From: an uncultured Roseateles sp.
GTDB lineage: Bacteria; Pseudomonadota; Gammaproteobacteria; Burkholderiales; Burkholderiaceae
Assembly: GCA_946480605.1 (NCBI GenBank)
Contig: CAMLKW010000109.1
Span: 1-14,262, forward strand
DNA length: 14,262 nucleotides
Direction: 5' to 3'
In this document: positions 1 through 6,767 of the stretch, piece by piece
Position numbering within the stretch: position 1 is the stretch's first letter
Layout of the letters: every line of letters starts with the position of its first letter
Translations under genes and position numbers: made by a program
Notes under the pieces: model-generated
What the model was told of the DNA's origin: nothing
Seen by the model: only the letters and a program-made list of their open reading frames with translations
Database searches by the model: none

Positions 1-946
1 CCTTGGTGGCCGGCGGCTCGCCGATGGCCAGTGCGATCTCGCGCTGCGCCATCGCGTAGCGGGTCAGCGAGTCCATCAGCAGCAGCACATGGCGGCCCTG
101 GTCGCGGAAGTATTCCGCGATGGCGGTGGCGTAGTGCGCGCCCTGCATGCGCATCAGCGGCGGCGCATCGGCCGGCGCGGCCACCACGACGCTGCGCTTG
201 AGGCCCTGCTCGCCCAGGATGTCCTCGATGAACTCCTTGACCTCGCGGCCGCGCTCGCCGATCAGGCCCACGACGATGACGTCGGCCTGCGTGTAGCGGG
301 CCATCATGCCCAGCAGCACCGACTTGCCCACGCCCGTGCCGGCGAACAGGCCCAGGCGCTGGCCGCGGCCCACGGTCAGCAGCGCGTTGATGGCGCGCAC
401 GCCGGTGTCCAGCGGCGTGCGCACGGGGTCGCGGTCCATCGCGTTGATGGGGCGGCGCACCATGGGTTCGTTGTGCATGCGGTCCAGGTCGCCGCGGCGG
501 TCCAGCGGGTGGCCGTGCGGGTCCACCACGCGTCCCAGCAGGCCGTCGCCCATGGGCAGGTGCAGGCCGCGGTCCTCGCCACGGCGCCAGGGGTGCAGCG
601 GCTGGCCCAGCTGCGGCGCCAGCGGCGGCAGCTGGCGCGGCACCACGGTGGCGCCGCTGGACAGGCCCTGCACCTCGTCGGTGGGCATCAGGTAGGCGCG
701 GTCGCCCGAGAAGCCCACCACCTCGGCATTCACCGGCGCGGCGCCGCGGCGCGGGTTGGCGCCGCTGCTGGGCATCTGGATGCGGCACACCGAGCCCAGC
801 GGCACCTTGATGCCGGTGGCCTCCAGCACCAGGCCGGCCACGCGCACCAGCTTGCCCTGGGACTCGATGGGGGCGGGGTTGCCGGCCAGCGTCTCCAGGT
901 CGGCCAGGTAGCGCTGCCAGCGCTCGCGGCGCTCAGTCGTCGTCAT
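1..946 (-). CDS. fliI: FliI, flagellar export ATPase (N-terminal 315 residues; cut by the left edge)
   Basis: FliI is the cytoplasmic ATPase of the flagellar type III export apparatus, related to the F1 beta subunit; it works as a hexamer regulated by FliH and helps feed substrates to the FlhAB gate. I translated the minus strand from the ATG at 946. It begins MTTTERRERWQRYL and continues 315 codons to the window edge. The Walker A loop GTGVGKS lies near residues 203-209, preceded by the family-typical GLFA. Walker B LLLMDS is near 288-293, followed by LTRYAMAQREIALAIGEPP, characteristic of FliI/SctN ATPases. Roughly the last third is outside the window. The start overlaps the 3' end of fliH by 14 nt, so the two are probably translationally coupled in the fliF-G-H-I operon. 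The reading frame is open throughout. Assignment is secure. Confidence 0.96.
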   Translation of the reverse strand, partial: MTTTERRERWQRYLADLETLAGNPAPIESQGKLVRVAGLVLEATGIKVPLGSVCRIQMPSSGANPRRGAAPVNAEVVGFSGDRAYLMPTDEVQGLSSGATVVPRQLPPLAPQLGQPLHPWRRGEDRGLHLPMGDGLLGRVVDPHGHPLDRRGDLDRMHNEPMVRRPINAMDRDPVRTPLDTGVRAINALLTVGRGQRLGLFAGTGVGKSVLLGMMARYTQADVIVVGLIGERGREVKEFIEDILGEQGLKRSVVVAAPADAPPLMRMQGAHYATAIAEYFRDQGRHVLLLMDSLTRYAMAQREIALAIGEPPATK

Positions 947-1715
947 CCTCGCCTCCGCGGCGGTCTTCCCAGATGGACTGCTGGCCGATGGCGGCCACGG
1001 CCTGCTGCCAGCGCGTCGCGATGGTCGCGTCCACGCTGGCAATGTCGGCGTCCACCTTCACGCCACCGCGCGGCACTTCGGCGTCGGGGATGAGCTGGGC
1101 CTCGCGGGCCTGCATCTCGGTGCCGGCGCCTTGCTGCACCAGCGGGTAGTCGTCGGGGTGCACGCGCACGCGCACATGGCGGGCCGACAGCTGCAGCGCC
1201 TCGACGGCATCGTGCGCCACGCGCGCGATCAGCTCCGGGCGCTGTTCCAGCTCGCTGCGCACGACCTGGCGGGCCAGCTCGACGGCGATGCGCGCGATGG
1301 ACTGGGCCATGTCGCCCTCCAGCGCCTGCAGCTCGGCATCGAAGTTCTTCACCAGCTGGCCGACCTGAGCGCTGATCTGCTGAGCGAAGCTGTGCTTGAA
1401 CGCGTCCAGCGCGGCCATGCCGTCGCGGTAGCCGTCCTGGTAGCCGCCTTGCCGCGCGGCGTGCAACTGCTCGTGCAGGTCGGGCTCGGGTGGCGGCGGC
1501 GGTTCCGCGGCCGCCGCGGCGGGTGCTTGCGCAGCGGGGGCGCCGGGGCGCATGGGCGCGAACGGGGAGGCCGGTGTGTCGCCCAGATGATCGAGGTTCC
1601 AGGCCTTGGCGCCCTGCACCTCCTCGCCGGGGATGAAGCGGGCATAGCTGCCGCGGCGCTCGCCTTCGCGGCGGTCGGGCGGGGGGACTTGCCGTGGTGG
1701 TTGTCGCATGGCCAT
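933..1715 (-). CDS. fliH: FliH, negative regulator of the FliI export ATPase
   Basis: FliH forms a dimer that binds FliI and tethers it to the rotor (FliN) and export gate. The 260-residue product has the expected build. A basic N-terminus is followed by a short tryptophan-bearing stretch (AKAWNLDHLG near residues 36-45). An Ala/Pro-rich linker covers about 48-78. A glycine-spaced helix (GGYQDGYRDG near 90-99) recalls the GxxxG-type helices of the family, and a conserved C-terminal domain lies around 130-240. It ends in an acidic GEDDDD tail. The ATG at 1715 is preferred because AAGG stands 7 nt upstream; a second ATG two codons later is possible. It lies 9 nt after the fliG stop and overlaps fliI by 14 nt. 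Sequence similarity in this family is low, so the call leans partly on position. Confidence 0.93.
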   Translation of the reverse strand: MAMRQPPRQVPPPDRREGERRGSYARFIPGEEVQGAKAWNLDHLGDTPASPFAPMRPGAPAAQAPAAAAAEPPPPPEPDLHEQLHAARQGGYQDGYRDGMAALDAFKHSFAQQISAQVGQLVKNFDAELQALEGDMAQSIARIAVELARQVVRSELEQRPELIARVAHDAVEALQLSARHVRVRVHPDDYPLVQQGAGTEMQAREAQLIPDAEVPRGGVKVDADIASVDATIATRWQQAVAAIGQQSIWEDRRGGEDDDD

Positions 1716-1724
1716 GCCGCGACC

Positions 1725-2720
1725 TTATACGAACTGGTCGTCGCCGCCGCCCGCCAGCACGATCTGGCCTTCGTCCACCAGTCGGCGCACGATCTTGAGC
1801 ATTTCCTTCTGCTCGGCCTCGACCTCGGACAGCCGCACCGGGCCGCGCGTCTCCAGGTCCTCGCGCAGCGTCTCGGCGGCACGGGTGGACATGTTGCGGA
1901 AGATCTTCTCGCGCAGCTCCACGCTGGCGCCCTTGAGCGCAACGATGAGGCTCTCGCTCTGCACTTCCTTGAGCATGGCCTGCACGCCCTTGTCGTCGAT
2001 CTTGTTCACGTCGTCGAACGTGAACATGTTGTCCATGATCTTCTGGGCCAGGTCGGCATCGGCCTCGCGGATGTAGTCCAGCGCCGAGGCTTCCACGCTG
2101 GAGCCCATCATGTTGATGATCTCGGCCGCCGTCTTGGCGCCGCCCAGCGAACTCTTCTTCATGCGCTCGCCGCCGGCCAGGATCTGGCTCATCACCTCGT
2201 TCAGGTCCTTCAGTGCGGTCGGCTGGATGCCGTCCAGCGTCGCGATGCGGATCAGCACCTCGTTGCGGCCTCGCTCCGTGAACAGCTTCAGCACCGAGCT
2301 GGTCTGGTCGAAGTCCAGGTGGGCCAGGATGGCCGCGATGATCTGCGGGTGCTCGTTGCGCAGCAGCTCGGCCACGCTGGCCGCGTCCATCCACTTCAGG
2401 CTCTCGATGGAGGACACGTCGCTGCCCTGCAGGATGCGGTCCAGCAGCAGGTTGGCCTTGTCCTCGCCCAGTGCCTTGCGCAGCACGGAGCGCACGTACT
2501 CGTCGGTGTCGGTGACCAGGGTGCTCTGCGTCTCGGCGATGGCGTCGAACTTGTCCAGCACCTCCTCGACCTGGGCGCGCTTGATGACCTTGAGCTTGGC
2601 GATGGTCTCGCCCAGCGCCTGCACTTCCTTGGGCGACAGGTGCTTGAAGACCTCGCTGGCCTCTTCTTCGCCCAGCGACATCAACAGGATTGCGGCGTTC
2701 TCGGTGCCTTTGTCATCCAT
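1725..2720 (-). CDS. fliG: FliG, flagellar motor switch/rotor protein
   Basis: FliG couples the stator to the rotor. Its N-terminus packs on the C-terminus of FliF, the middle domain binds FliM, and the C-terminal domain faces MotA. Length is 331 residues, the usual size. The middle domain shows EHPQ at about 123-126 and the glycine hinge AGGERMKKS near 182-190. The C-terminal domain has the helix RNMSTRAAETLREDLETRG followed by PVRLSEVE. In it the charges that in E. coli interact with the stator are present or conservatively replaced: K263, R280, E287/D288 and R296. The ATG at 2720 has GAGG 7 nt upstream. A 173-bp gap holding a repeat copy separates it from fliF, while fliH follows 9 nt downstream. 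Assignment is secure. Confidence 0.97.
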   Translation of the reverse strand: MDDKGTENAAILLMSLGEEEASEVFKHLSPKEVQALGETIAKLKVIKRAQVEEVLDKFDAIAETQSTLVTDTDEYVRSVLRKALGEDKANLLLDRILQGSDVSSIESLKWMDAASVAELLRNEHPQIIAAILAHLDFDQTSSVLKLFTERGRNEVLIRIATLDGIQPTALKDLNEVMSQILAGGERMKKSSLGGAKTAAEIINMMGSSVEASALDYIREADADLAQKIMDNMFTFDDVNKIDDKGVQAMLKEVQSESLIVALKGASVELREKIFRNMSTRAAETLREDLETRGPVRLSEVEAEQKEMLKIVRRLVDEGQIVLAGGGDDQFV

Positions 2721-2757
2721 GATCGAACCTCAACAACCCCAAGCGTAGTGCCTTGCC

Positions 2758-2892
2758 GGGCAGAGCGCCGGGCCGCTCCCAAGCCGGCCCGTCATGGCGA
2801 TGTGCTTGCGGCCCAACGCCGCAAGCATCGCCTCCCCTCGGGGGACCGACTGGGCTTGCCGGCGTTCAGCCGGCGCAAGACCGGGCGAGGGG
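2758..2892 (-). repeat. Modular hairpin repeat, copy 1 (fliF-fliG gap)
   Basis: First of four related copies. Read on the minus strand (sense of fliF) it begins CCCCTCGCCCGG one base after the fliF stop. A hairpin follows with arms CTTGCCGGC and GCCGGCGCAAG. Then comes CCGAGGGG, a long hairpin built from GGCGATGCTTGCGGC and GCCGCAAGCACATCGCC, and a GC-rich end near GGCCCGGCGCTC. It lacks the 88-bp inner module found in copies 2 and 3. It sits inside an operon, so it may act as a processing or attenuation element; that is inference. Confidence 0.85.
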
Positions 2893-2893
2893 C

Positions 2894-4594
2894 TCATGCT
2901 GTTTGCCCGCCCATCCAGTCGCGCACGATGTTGGCGACGGCGACCGGATTGTCGCGCGCCATGGCGCGGGCGCGGTCCAGCTTCTCGTTGTGCAGCGGCG
3001 CCTCCAGTTTGGGCATGCCGTCGGCGCCCAGCACCAGTTCGGCGTCGTCGACCAGCTCGTCCACCGTCTCGGCCTTCTCCTCCGGCGGCGGCGGCGCGGC
3101 GGCCTTGATGGCGGGCCGGATCATGCCGAACACGGCGATCAGCGCGATGGCGACGAAGGCCAGCGGCACGATGGCGCTGCGCGCGAGGTCCAGCAGCCAG
3201 GGCTGCTTCCACAGCGGCAGGTCGGCGGGTTCGCTCTTATCGAGCACGAAGGGTGCGCTGACGACCTTGACCGAGTCGCCGCGGTCGGCGTTGAAGCCCA
3301 TGGCCTCCTTGACCAGGTCGGTCAGCCGCGTGATCTCCTCGTCGGGCACGGGCTGGGTGGTGGTCTTGCCCTTGGCGTCGGTCACCTGGCGGTGGTTGAC
3401 GACGATGGCCGCGTTCAGGCGCTTCACGTTGCCCACGGCGCCGCGCGTGACGCGCACGGTCTTGTCCAGCTCGTAGTTGGTGAGCTGCTCGCGGCGGCTG
3501 CTGGCGTTGCCGGCGCCGCCCTGCGCGGCCTGCAGCGGCGCGCTGGCGCCGTTGATGGGCGCGGCGGCCTGGGCGGGCGGCTGGTTGGTGGCGGCGCCCG
3601 GCACGCCGGTAGGCGGCGTCGGGTTGCTGTTGTTGGACTCGCTGGTCTGGTTGGAGCGCACCGCGGCCTGGGTGTTGGCGCCCTGGTTGGGGCGGTACTC
3701 CTCGGCGGTGGCCTCGGTCTGCGAGAAGTCCACGTCGGCGGTGACCGTGGAGCGCAGGTTGTCGCGGCCCACCACCGGTTCCAGCAGCTCGAAGATACGC
3801 TTGTTGAAGCCGGCCTCGACCTGCTGCTTGTACTGCAGCTGCTGGCTGTCCAGGCCGGTGGCCGGGTCGGCGCCGGTCTGCGACAGCAGCGCGCCGGTCT
3901 GGTCCATCACGCTGACGGCCTTGGGGTGCAGCTCGGGCACGGCGTTGGACACCAGGTGCACGATGCCGGCGACCTGGTTGCGGTCCAGCGTGCGGCCGCC
4001 GCGCAGCGTCAGCACCACGCTGGCGCTGGGCTTTTGCTGCTCGCGGAAGAAGCCGTTCTGCTGCGGGATGGCCAGGTGCACGCGCGCATCGGCCACGTCG
4101 GACATGGCAGTGATCGTGCGGGTCAGCTCGCCTTCCAGCGCGCGCTGGAAGTTCAGGCGCTCGTTGAACTGGGTCTGGCCGATGGAGGACTTGTCCATCA
4201 GCTCGAAGCCCACCGTGCCGTTGCCGCTGGCGCTGCCCTTGGGCAGCCCCTGAGCCGCCAGCTTCATGCGCACTTCATAGACCTGACCGGCCGGCACGAG
4301 GATGGTGCCGCCGCCTTCGTGTTTGTAGGGCACCTGCAACGCGGACAGCGCGTTGATGACGGCGCCGCCGTCCTTGTCCGACAGGCCGCTGTACAGCGGG
4401 CGGTAGTCGCCCTGGGACGACCACAGCGTGATGGCCAGCACCGCGCCGGCCAGCGCCAGCAGCCCGGCGCCCATGGTCAGCTTGCTGCGCAGCGGCAGGC
4501 CGTTGATGCGCTGCACGAAACTCGGCGGCGCGTCGTCGGCCGGGGTGACCATCACCGGGGCGGCGGCAGCGGGGGCGCTCAGGGCGTTGTCCAT
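2894..4594 (-). CDS. fliF: FliF, flagellar MS-ring protein
   Basis: FliF assembles the membrane-embedded MS ring on which the switch, rod and export gate are built. The 566-residue product has two transmembrane segments, near 40-58 and near 472-493. Between them are the periplasmic ring-building domains, including VADARVHLAIP near 167-177. A low-complexity Asn/Pro/Ala stretch at about 305-365 matches the variable loop of the family. The cytoplasmic tail ends RAMARDNPVAVANIVRDWM, the FliG-binding motif. The ATG at 4594 gives a usual-length protein, but I see no convincing Shine-Dalgarno sequence before it. It heads the fliF-G-H-I block and is divergent from fliE. Its own promoter is not clear: the AT-rich patch around 4638-4650 could serve, but no standard motif fits with correct spacing. 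Confidence 0.97.
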   Translation of the reverse strand: MDNALSAPAAAAPVMVTPADDAPPSFVQRINGLPLRSKLTMGAGLLALAGAVLAITLWSSQGDYRPLYSGLSDKDGGAVINALSALQVPYKHEGGGTILVPAGQVYEVRMKLAAQGLPKGSASGNGTVGFELMDKSSIGQTQFNERLNFQRALEGELTRTITAMSDVADARVHLAIPQQNGFFREQQKPSASVVLTLRGGRTLDRNQVAGIVHLVSNAVPELHPKAVSVMDQTGALLSQTGADPATGLDSQQLQYKQQVEAGFNKRIFELLEPVVGRDNLRSTVTADVDFSQTEATAEEYRPNQGANTQAAVRSNQTSESNNSNPTPPTGVPGAATNQPPAQAAAPINGASAPLQAAQGGAGNASSRREQLTNYELDKTVRVTRGAVGNVKRLNAAIVVNHRQVTDAKGKTTTQPVPDEEITRLTDLVKEAMGFNADRGDSVKVVSAPFVLDKSEPADLPLWKQPWLLDLARSAIVPLAFVAIALIAVFGMIRPAIKAAAPPPPEEKAETVDELVDDAELVLGADGMPKLEAPLHNEKLDRARAMARDNPVAVANIVRDWMGGQTA

Positions 4595-4660
4595 CGGGGC
4601 GGCGGATACAGCAGAGGCCGGGACATCCGGCGATGGCGCAAATTATTCGTGCCGTGCCCC

Positions 4661-4687
4661 TCAAGAAAGCGTCGAAGTGGCCGATTG
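4661..4687 (+). promoter_or_regulatory. Sigma-28 (FliA)-type promoter before fliE
   Basis: TCAAGAAA, 11 nt, GCCGATTG. This is close to the enteric consensus TAAAGTTT-N11-GCCGATAA, with the -10 core GCCGAT intact. It points at fliE, whose ATG is 54 nt downstream. Established by pattern only. Confidence 0.6.
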
Positions 4688-4741
4688 GGCCCACCCATCT
4701 CGCGGCTTCGCGGCGTCGGCTTGCTGCCAAAGTGCTGCCCC

Positions 4742-5068
4742 ATGGACATGAAGCTGCGCCCCTTCGACTTTGCCCAGGCCGCCGCCCGCGCGGGCCTGGG
4801 GGTCAATGGCCAGCCGCTGGCCGTGAAGCCGGCGGCGCCGTCGGGCGCCAGCTTCGGCGACGCGATGACGCAGGCGCTGAAGAACGTCAGCGCCCAGCAG
4901 CAGGAGGTGTCCAAGATGCAGCGCGAGCTGCAGCTGGACAACCCCACCGTCAGCCTGGAAGAGACCATGGTGGCCATGCAGAAGGCCCAGATCGGCTTCC
5001 AGGCGACGCTGCAGGTGCGCAACCGCCTGGTCTCGGCCTACTCCGAGATCATGAATATGCAAATCTGA
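4742..5068 (+). CDS. fliE: FliE, hook-basal body adaptor between MS ring and rod
   Basis: FliE is a small exported protein that joins the MS ring to the proximal rod and is among the first export substrates. The ATG at 4742 (MDMKLRPFDF) gives 108 residues, the normal length. The C-terminal half carries the family signature: NPTVSLEETMVAMQKAQIGF followed by QATLQVRNRLVSAYSEIMNMQI. The N-terminus holds an Ala/Gly-rich region, then SFGDAMTQALKNVSAQQQE. A start two codons later (MKLRP) is possible, and no strong ribosome binding site decides between them. It is divergent from fliF across a 147-bp gap and converges on the pseudopilin gene. A sigma-28-type promoter lies upstream. Five bases after its stop begins repeat copy 2. 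Confidence 0.96.
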   Translation: MDMKLRPFDFAQAAARAGLGVNGQPLAVKPAAPSGASFGDAMTQALKNVSAQQQEVSKMQRELQLDNPTVSLEETMVAMQKAQIGFQATLQVRNRLVSAYSEIMNMQI

Positions 5069-5073
5069 GCGAA

Positions 5074-5286
5074 CCCCTCGCCCAGCCTCGCCGCGCTGTA
5101 CGCGGGCGAGTCTGGTCGGTCTTGCAGACCGCGCTGCGGCAATGCCGCAGCTCTTCGGCAGGCATGACTAGTCCACTGGACTTGCCATGTCCGGCCTCAG
5201 CCCCCGAGGGGACGGCGATGCTCGCGGCATTGAGCCGCAAGCACATCGCCCAACGGGCCGGCTTGGGGCGGCCCGGCGCTCGGCCC
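5074..5286 (+). repeat. Modular hairpin repeat, copy 2 (after fliE), left arm of an inverted pair
   Basis: Full-length form of the family in fliE sense. It has CCCCTCGCCCAG five bases after the fliE stop, then a tail hairpin (CTCGCCGCG / CGCGGGCGAG). An inner module at 5117-5204 is identical over 88 bp to the reverse complement of 6637-6724 in copy 3. Next are CCCCGAGGGG, the long hairpin with GGCGATGCTCGCGGC and GCCGCAAGCACATCGCC, and the end GCCCGGCGCTCGGCCC. The end lies 4 nt from the stop codon of the convergent pseudopilin gene. The hairpins could terminate transcription from either side. Confidence 0.9.
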
Positions 5287-5290
5287 AAGT

Positions 5291-5788
5291 TCAGCAGCTT
5301 CCCTTGCGGGCGTCGCTGCCGCAGATGGACGGCCGGCCCAGCGGGTTCAGGTCGAGGTAGAGCTGCTGGTTGCGCTCGTTGGAGATGCCTATGCGCGCCC
5401 AGCCCAGTGCGCGGCCCAGGCCGGCCTCGAAGGTGATGCCCTGGCCCGCCTGCAGCAGCATGCCCTTGTGGTTGACGGCGCCGACGCCGCCCAGCTCGCA
5501 GCGTGGCAGGCCCGTGGCGCAGTTGCAGGGGGCCTGCCGGCTGGCGCCCCAGCACCACTGCGGGCCGCTCTGGAAGCTGACGTGGATGTGGCGACCCTCG
5601 TCCACGGCCAGTGCGCGGGCGCGGCGCAGGTCCAGCTCCAGCAGCTCGGCCACGTGGCGCAGCCGCTGGCGCGAGATGTAGCTGTTGTAGCTGGGGATGG
5701 CCACGGACAGCACGATGGCCAGCACCGCGAGGGTGATGACGGCCTCGATCAACGTGAAGCCCCGGACCGACGTGGTGGCCTGGCTCAT
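5291..5788 (-). CDS. GspH/FimT-family minor pseudopilin, cysteine-rich
   Basis: The product is a 165-residue type IV pilin-like protein. MSQATTSVRG|FTLIE gives the prepilin peptidase site, with cleavage after G10, F11 as the new N-terminus and the conserved E15. The following hydrophobic helix (about 16-32) ends IPSYNSY. Length and C-terminal beta-rich layout match the GspH/FimT class of minor pseudopilins, which prime or regulate pilus or type II secretion filaments. Six cysteines lie in the exported domain (WCW, APCNC, PRC, SIC, GSC), allowing up to three disulfides. The start at 5788 is chosen over the longer frame from 5884 because it places the leader correctly and forms ATGA with the ycgR stop. 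No other pilus gene is in the window, so the specific system it serves is unknown. FimT is the likeliest subfamily. Confidence 0.85.
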   Translation of the reverse strand: MSQATTSVRGFTLIEAVITLAVLAIVLSVAIPSYNSYISRQRLRHVAELLELDLRRARALAVDEGRHIHVSFQSGPQWCWGASRQAPCNCATGLPRCELGGVGAVNHKGMLLQAGQGITFEAGLGRALGWARIGISNERNQQLYLDLNPLGRPSICGSDARKGSC

Positions 5789-6522
5789 GCGTCCAGCTTC
5801 AGCAGGCGCCGGCGCTTCTGCGTCTGGTCGACATAGACCTGCAGCGCGCGGCTGGCGCCGGCCTCCAGGTCGACGAAGGAGCAACCCAGTTGCTGCAGGC
5901 CGTTGGCGTCGCCGGCGATGGGGCTGACGTGGTGGGGCAGCAGCGTCACGCGCAAAGCGGTCATGCGGTCCAGCTCCAGCGTGAGGTCCACGGCGGCCTC
6001 GCCGGTGGGCAGCGGGGTGACGTCGGCGGGCAGGGCCAGCGCCAGGCCGCCGATGCTGATGTCCAGCACGCGCAGCGCGCGCCCGAACTCCCGGTGGCCC
6101 GGCAGCAGCACGCGTGGATAGATGCTGCCCGCCGGCTGCACGCGGAAGGCCTGGCGGCGCTGGAAGCGGTACAGCCGCTCGGGCAGGCTGCTGCGCAGCA
6201 CGGCACCCTGTTCGCCGCTGACGAGCACGGCGTCGTCCAGCTCGAACTGCAGCTTGATGGCACCCAGGTAGGCCACGGCGGTGATCTCGCCGCTGGCCAC
6301 CAGCGCCTGGCTGATGCCTTCGGGGTCGGCGCCGATGTCCAGCCCCATCACGTCGGCCTCGGCGTCCAGCGTCGTGATGCGGCTGGACAGGCCCTGGCCC
6401 GGCGGCGCGCTCAGCAGCACGGTGGCCTCGGCGCGCTGCAGCTGCACCAGGTAGGCCGCGATCTCGGCGGGGGCGGTGACGCGGAATTCCTCGGAGGCGG
6501 GTTCAGGGGCGCTCATGCCCAT
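5785..6522 (-). CDS. ycgR: YcgR-type PilZ protein, c-di-GMP-responsive flagellar brake
   Basis: YcgR proteins bind c-di-GMP and then act on the flagellar motor to slow or bias rotation. Numbered from the second ATG (6516), the protein has 243 residues. An N-terminal YcgR-like domain covers about 10-112 and a PilZ domain about 115-230. Both c-di-GMP binding motifs are intact: RQAFR at 121-125 (RxxxR) and DISIGG at 152-157 (DxSxxG). Starts at 6522 (MGMSAP) and 6516 (MSAP) are equally plausible, as neither has a clear Shine-Dalgarno. The open frame continues to 6654, but that extension is encoded by repeat copy 3 and should not be annotated as protein. Its stop overlaps the pseudopilin start (ATGA). 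It follows fliT on the same strand across the repeat and may be read from the fliS promoter. Confidence 0.88.
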   Translation of the reverse strand: MGMSAPEPASEEFRVTAPAEIAAYLVQLQRAEATVLLSAPPGQGLSSRITTLDAEADVMGLDIGADPEGISQALVASGEITAVAYLGAIKLQFELDDAVLVSGEQGAVLRSSLPERLYRFQRRQAFRVQPAGSIYPRVLLPGHREFGRALRVLDISIGGLALALPADVTPLPTGEAAVDLTLELDRMTALRVTLLPHHVSPIAGDANGLQQLGCSFVDLEAGASRALQVYVDQTQKRRRLLKLDA

Positions 6523-6564
6523 GATGGTAGTCGTGCAGTCGCGTCTGCGTTCACTTCGCGTTGC

Positions 6565-6767
6565 GGGCCGAGCGCCGGGCCGCCCCAAGCCGGCGATGTG
6601 CTTGGCGGTCAATCCGGCAAGCATCGCCTTTCCCTCGGGGCTGAGGCCGGACATGGCAAGTCCAGTGGACTAGTCATGCCTGCCGAAGAGCTGCGGCATT
6701 GCCGCAGCGCGGTCTGCAAGACCGGCTGGGCTCGCCCGCGTTTGGCGGCGCGAGACCGGACGAGGGG
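6565..6767 (-). repeat. Modular hairpin repeat, copy 3 (fliT-ycgR gap), right arm of an inverted pair
   Basis: Full-length copy in fliT sense, beginning CCCCTCGTCCGG immediately after the fliT stop with no intervening base. It contains the tail hairpin (CTCGCCCGCG paired to GGCGCGAG on the plus strand). The 88-bp module at 6637-6724 is identical, inverted, to 5117-5204. Next are CCCCGAGGG and a long hairpin that is weaker here than in copies 1 and 2 (CTTGGCGG / CCGGCAAG). Its end points toward ycgR. Within the 88-bp module lie three short perfect hairpins: CGGTCT/AGACCG, GCTGCGGCA/TGCCGCAGC and AGTCCA/TGGACT. Confidence 0.9.

Noticed and set aside
1131..3476. Very long open frame on the plus strand across fliH, fliG and part of fliF
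   Set aside because: It is antisense to well-supported flagellar genes, has low-complexity His/Ala/Gly/Val composition and arises from high GC. The same applies to 2753-4741, 5890-6837, 7614-9170 and 10278-12485.
4638..4653. Sigma-54-like promoter for fliF (GGCAC and TTTGC on the minus strand)
   Set aside because: The -24 and -12 elements are 2 nt too far apart for the strict sigma-54 spacing.
6523..6654. N-terminal extension of the ycgR frame (MSGLSPEGKAML...)
   Set aside because: It is encoded by repeat copy 3, is shared with unrelated loci carrying the repeat, and would precede a complete YcgR domain pair.
5074..6767. Composite transposon made by the inverted repeats
   Set aside because: There is no transposase frame, no insertion-sequence-like terminal structure and no visible target duplication; the same repeat occurs elsewhere without cargo.
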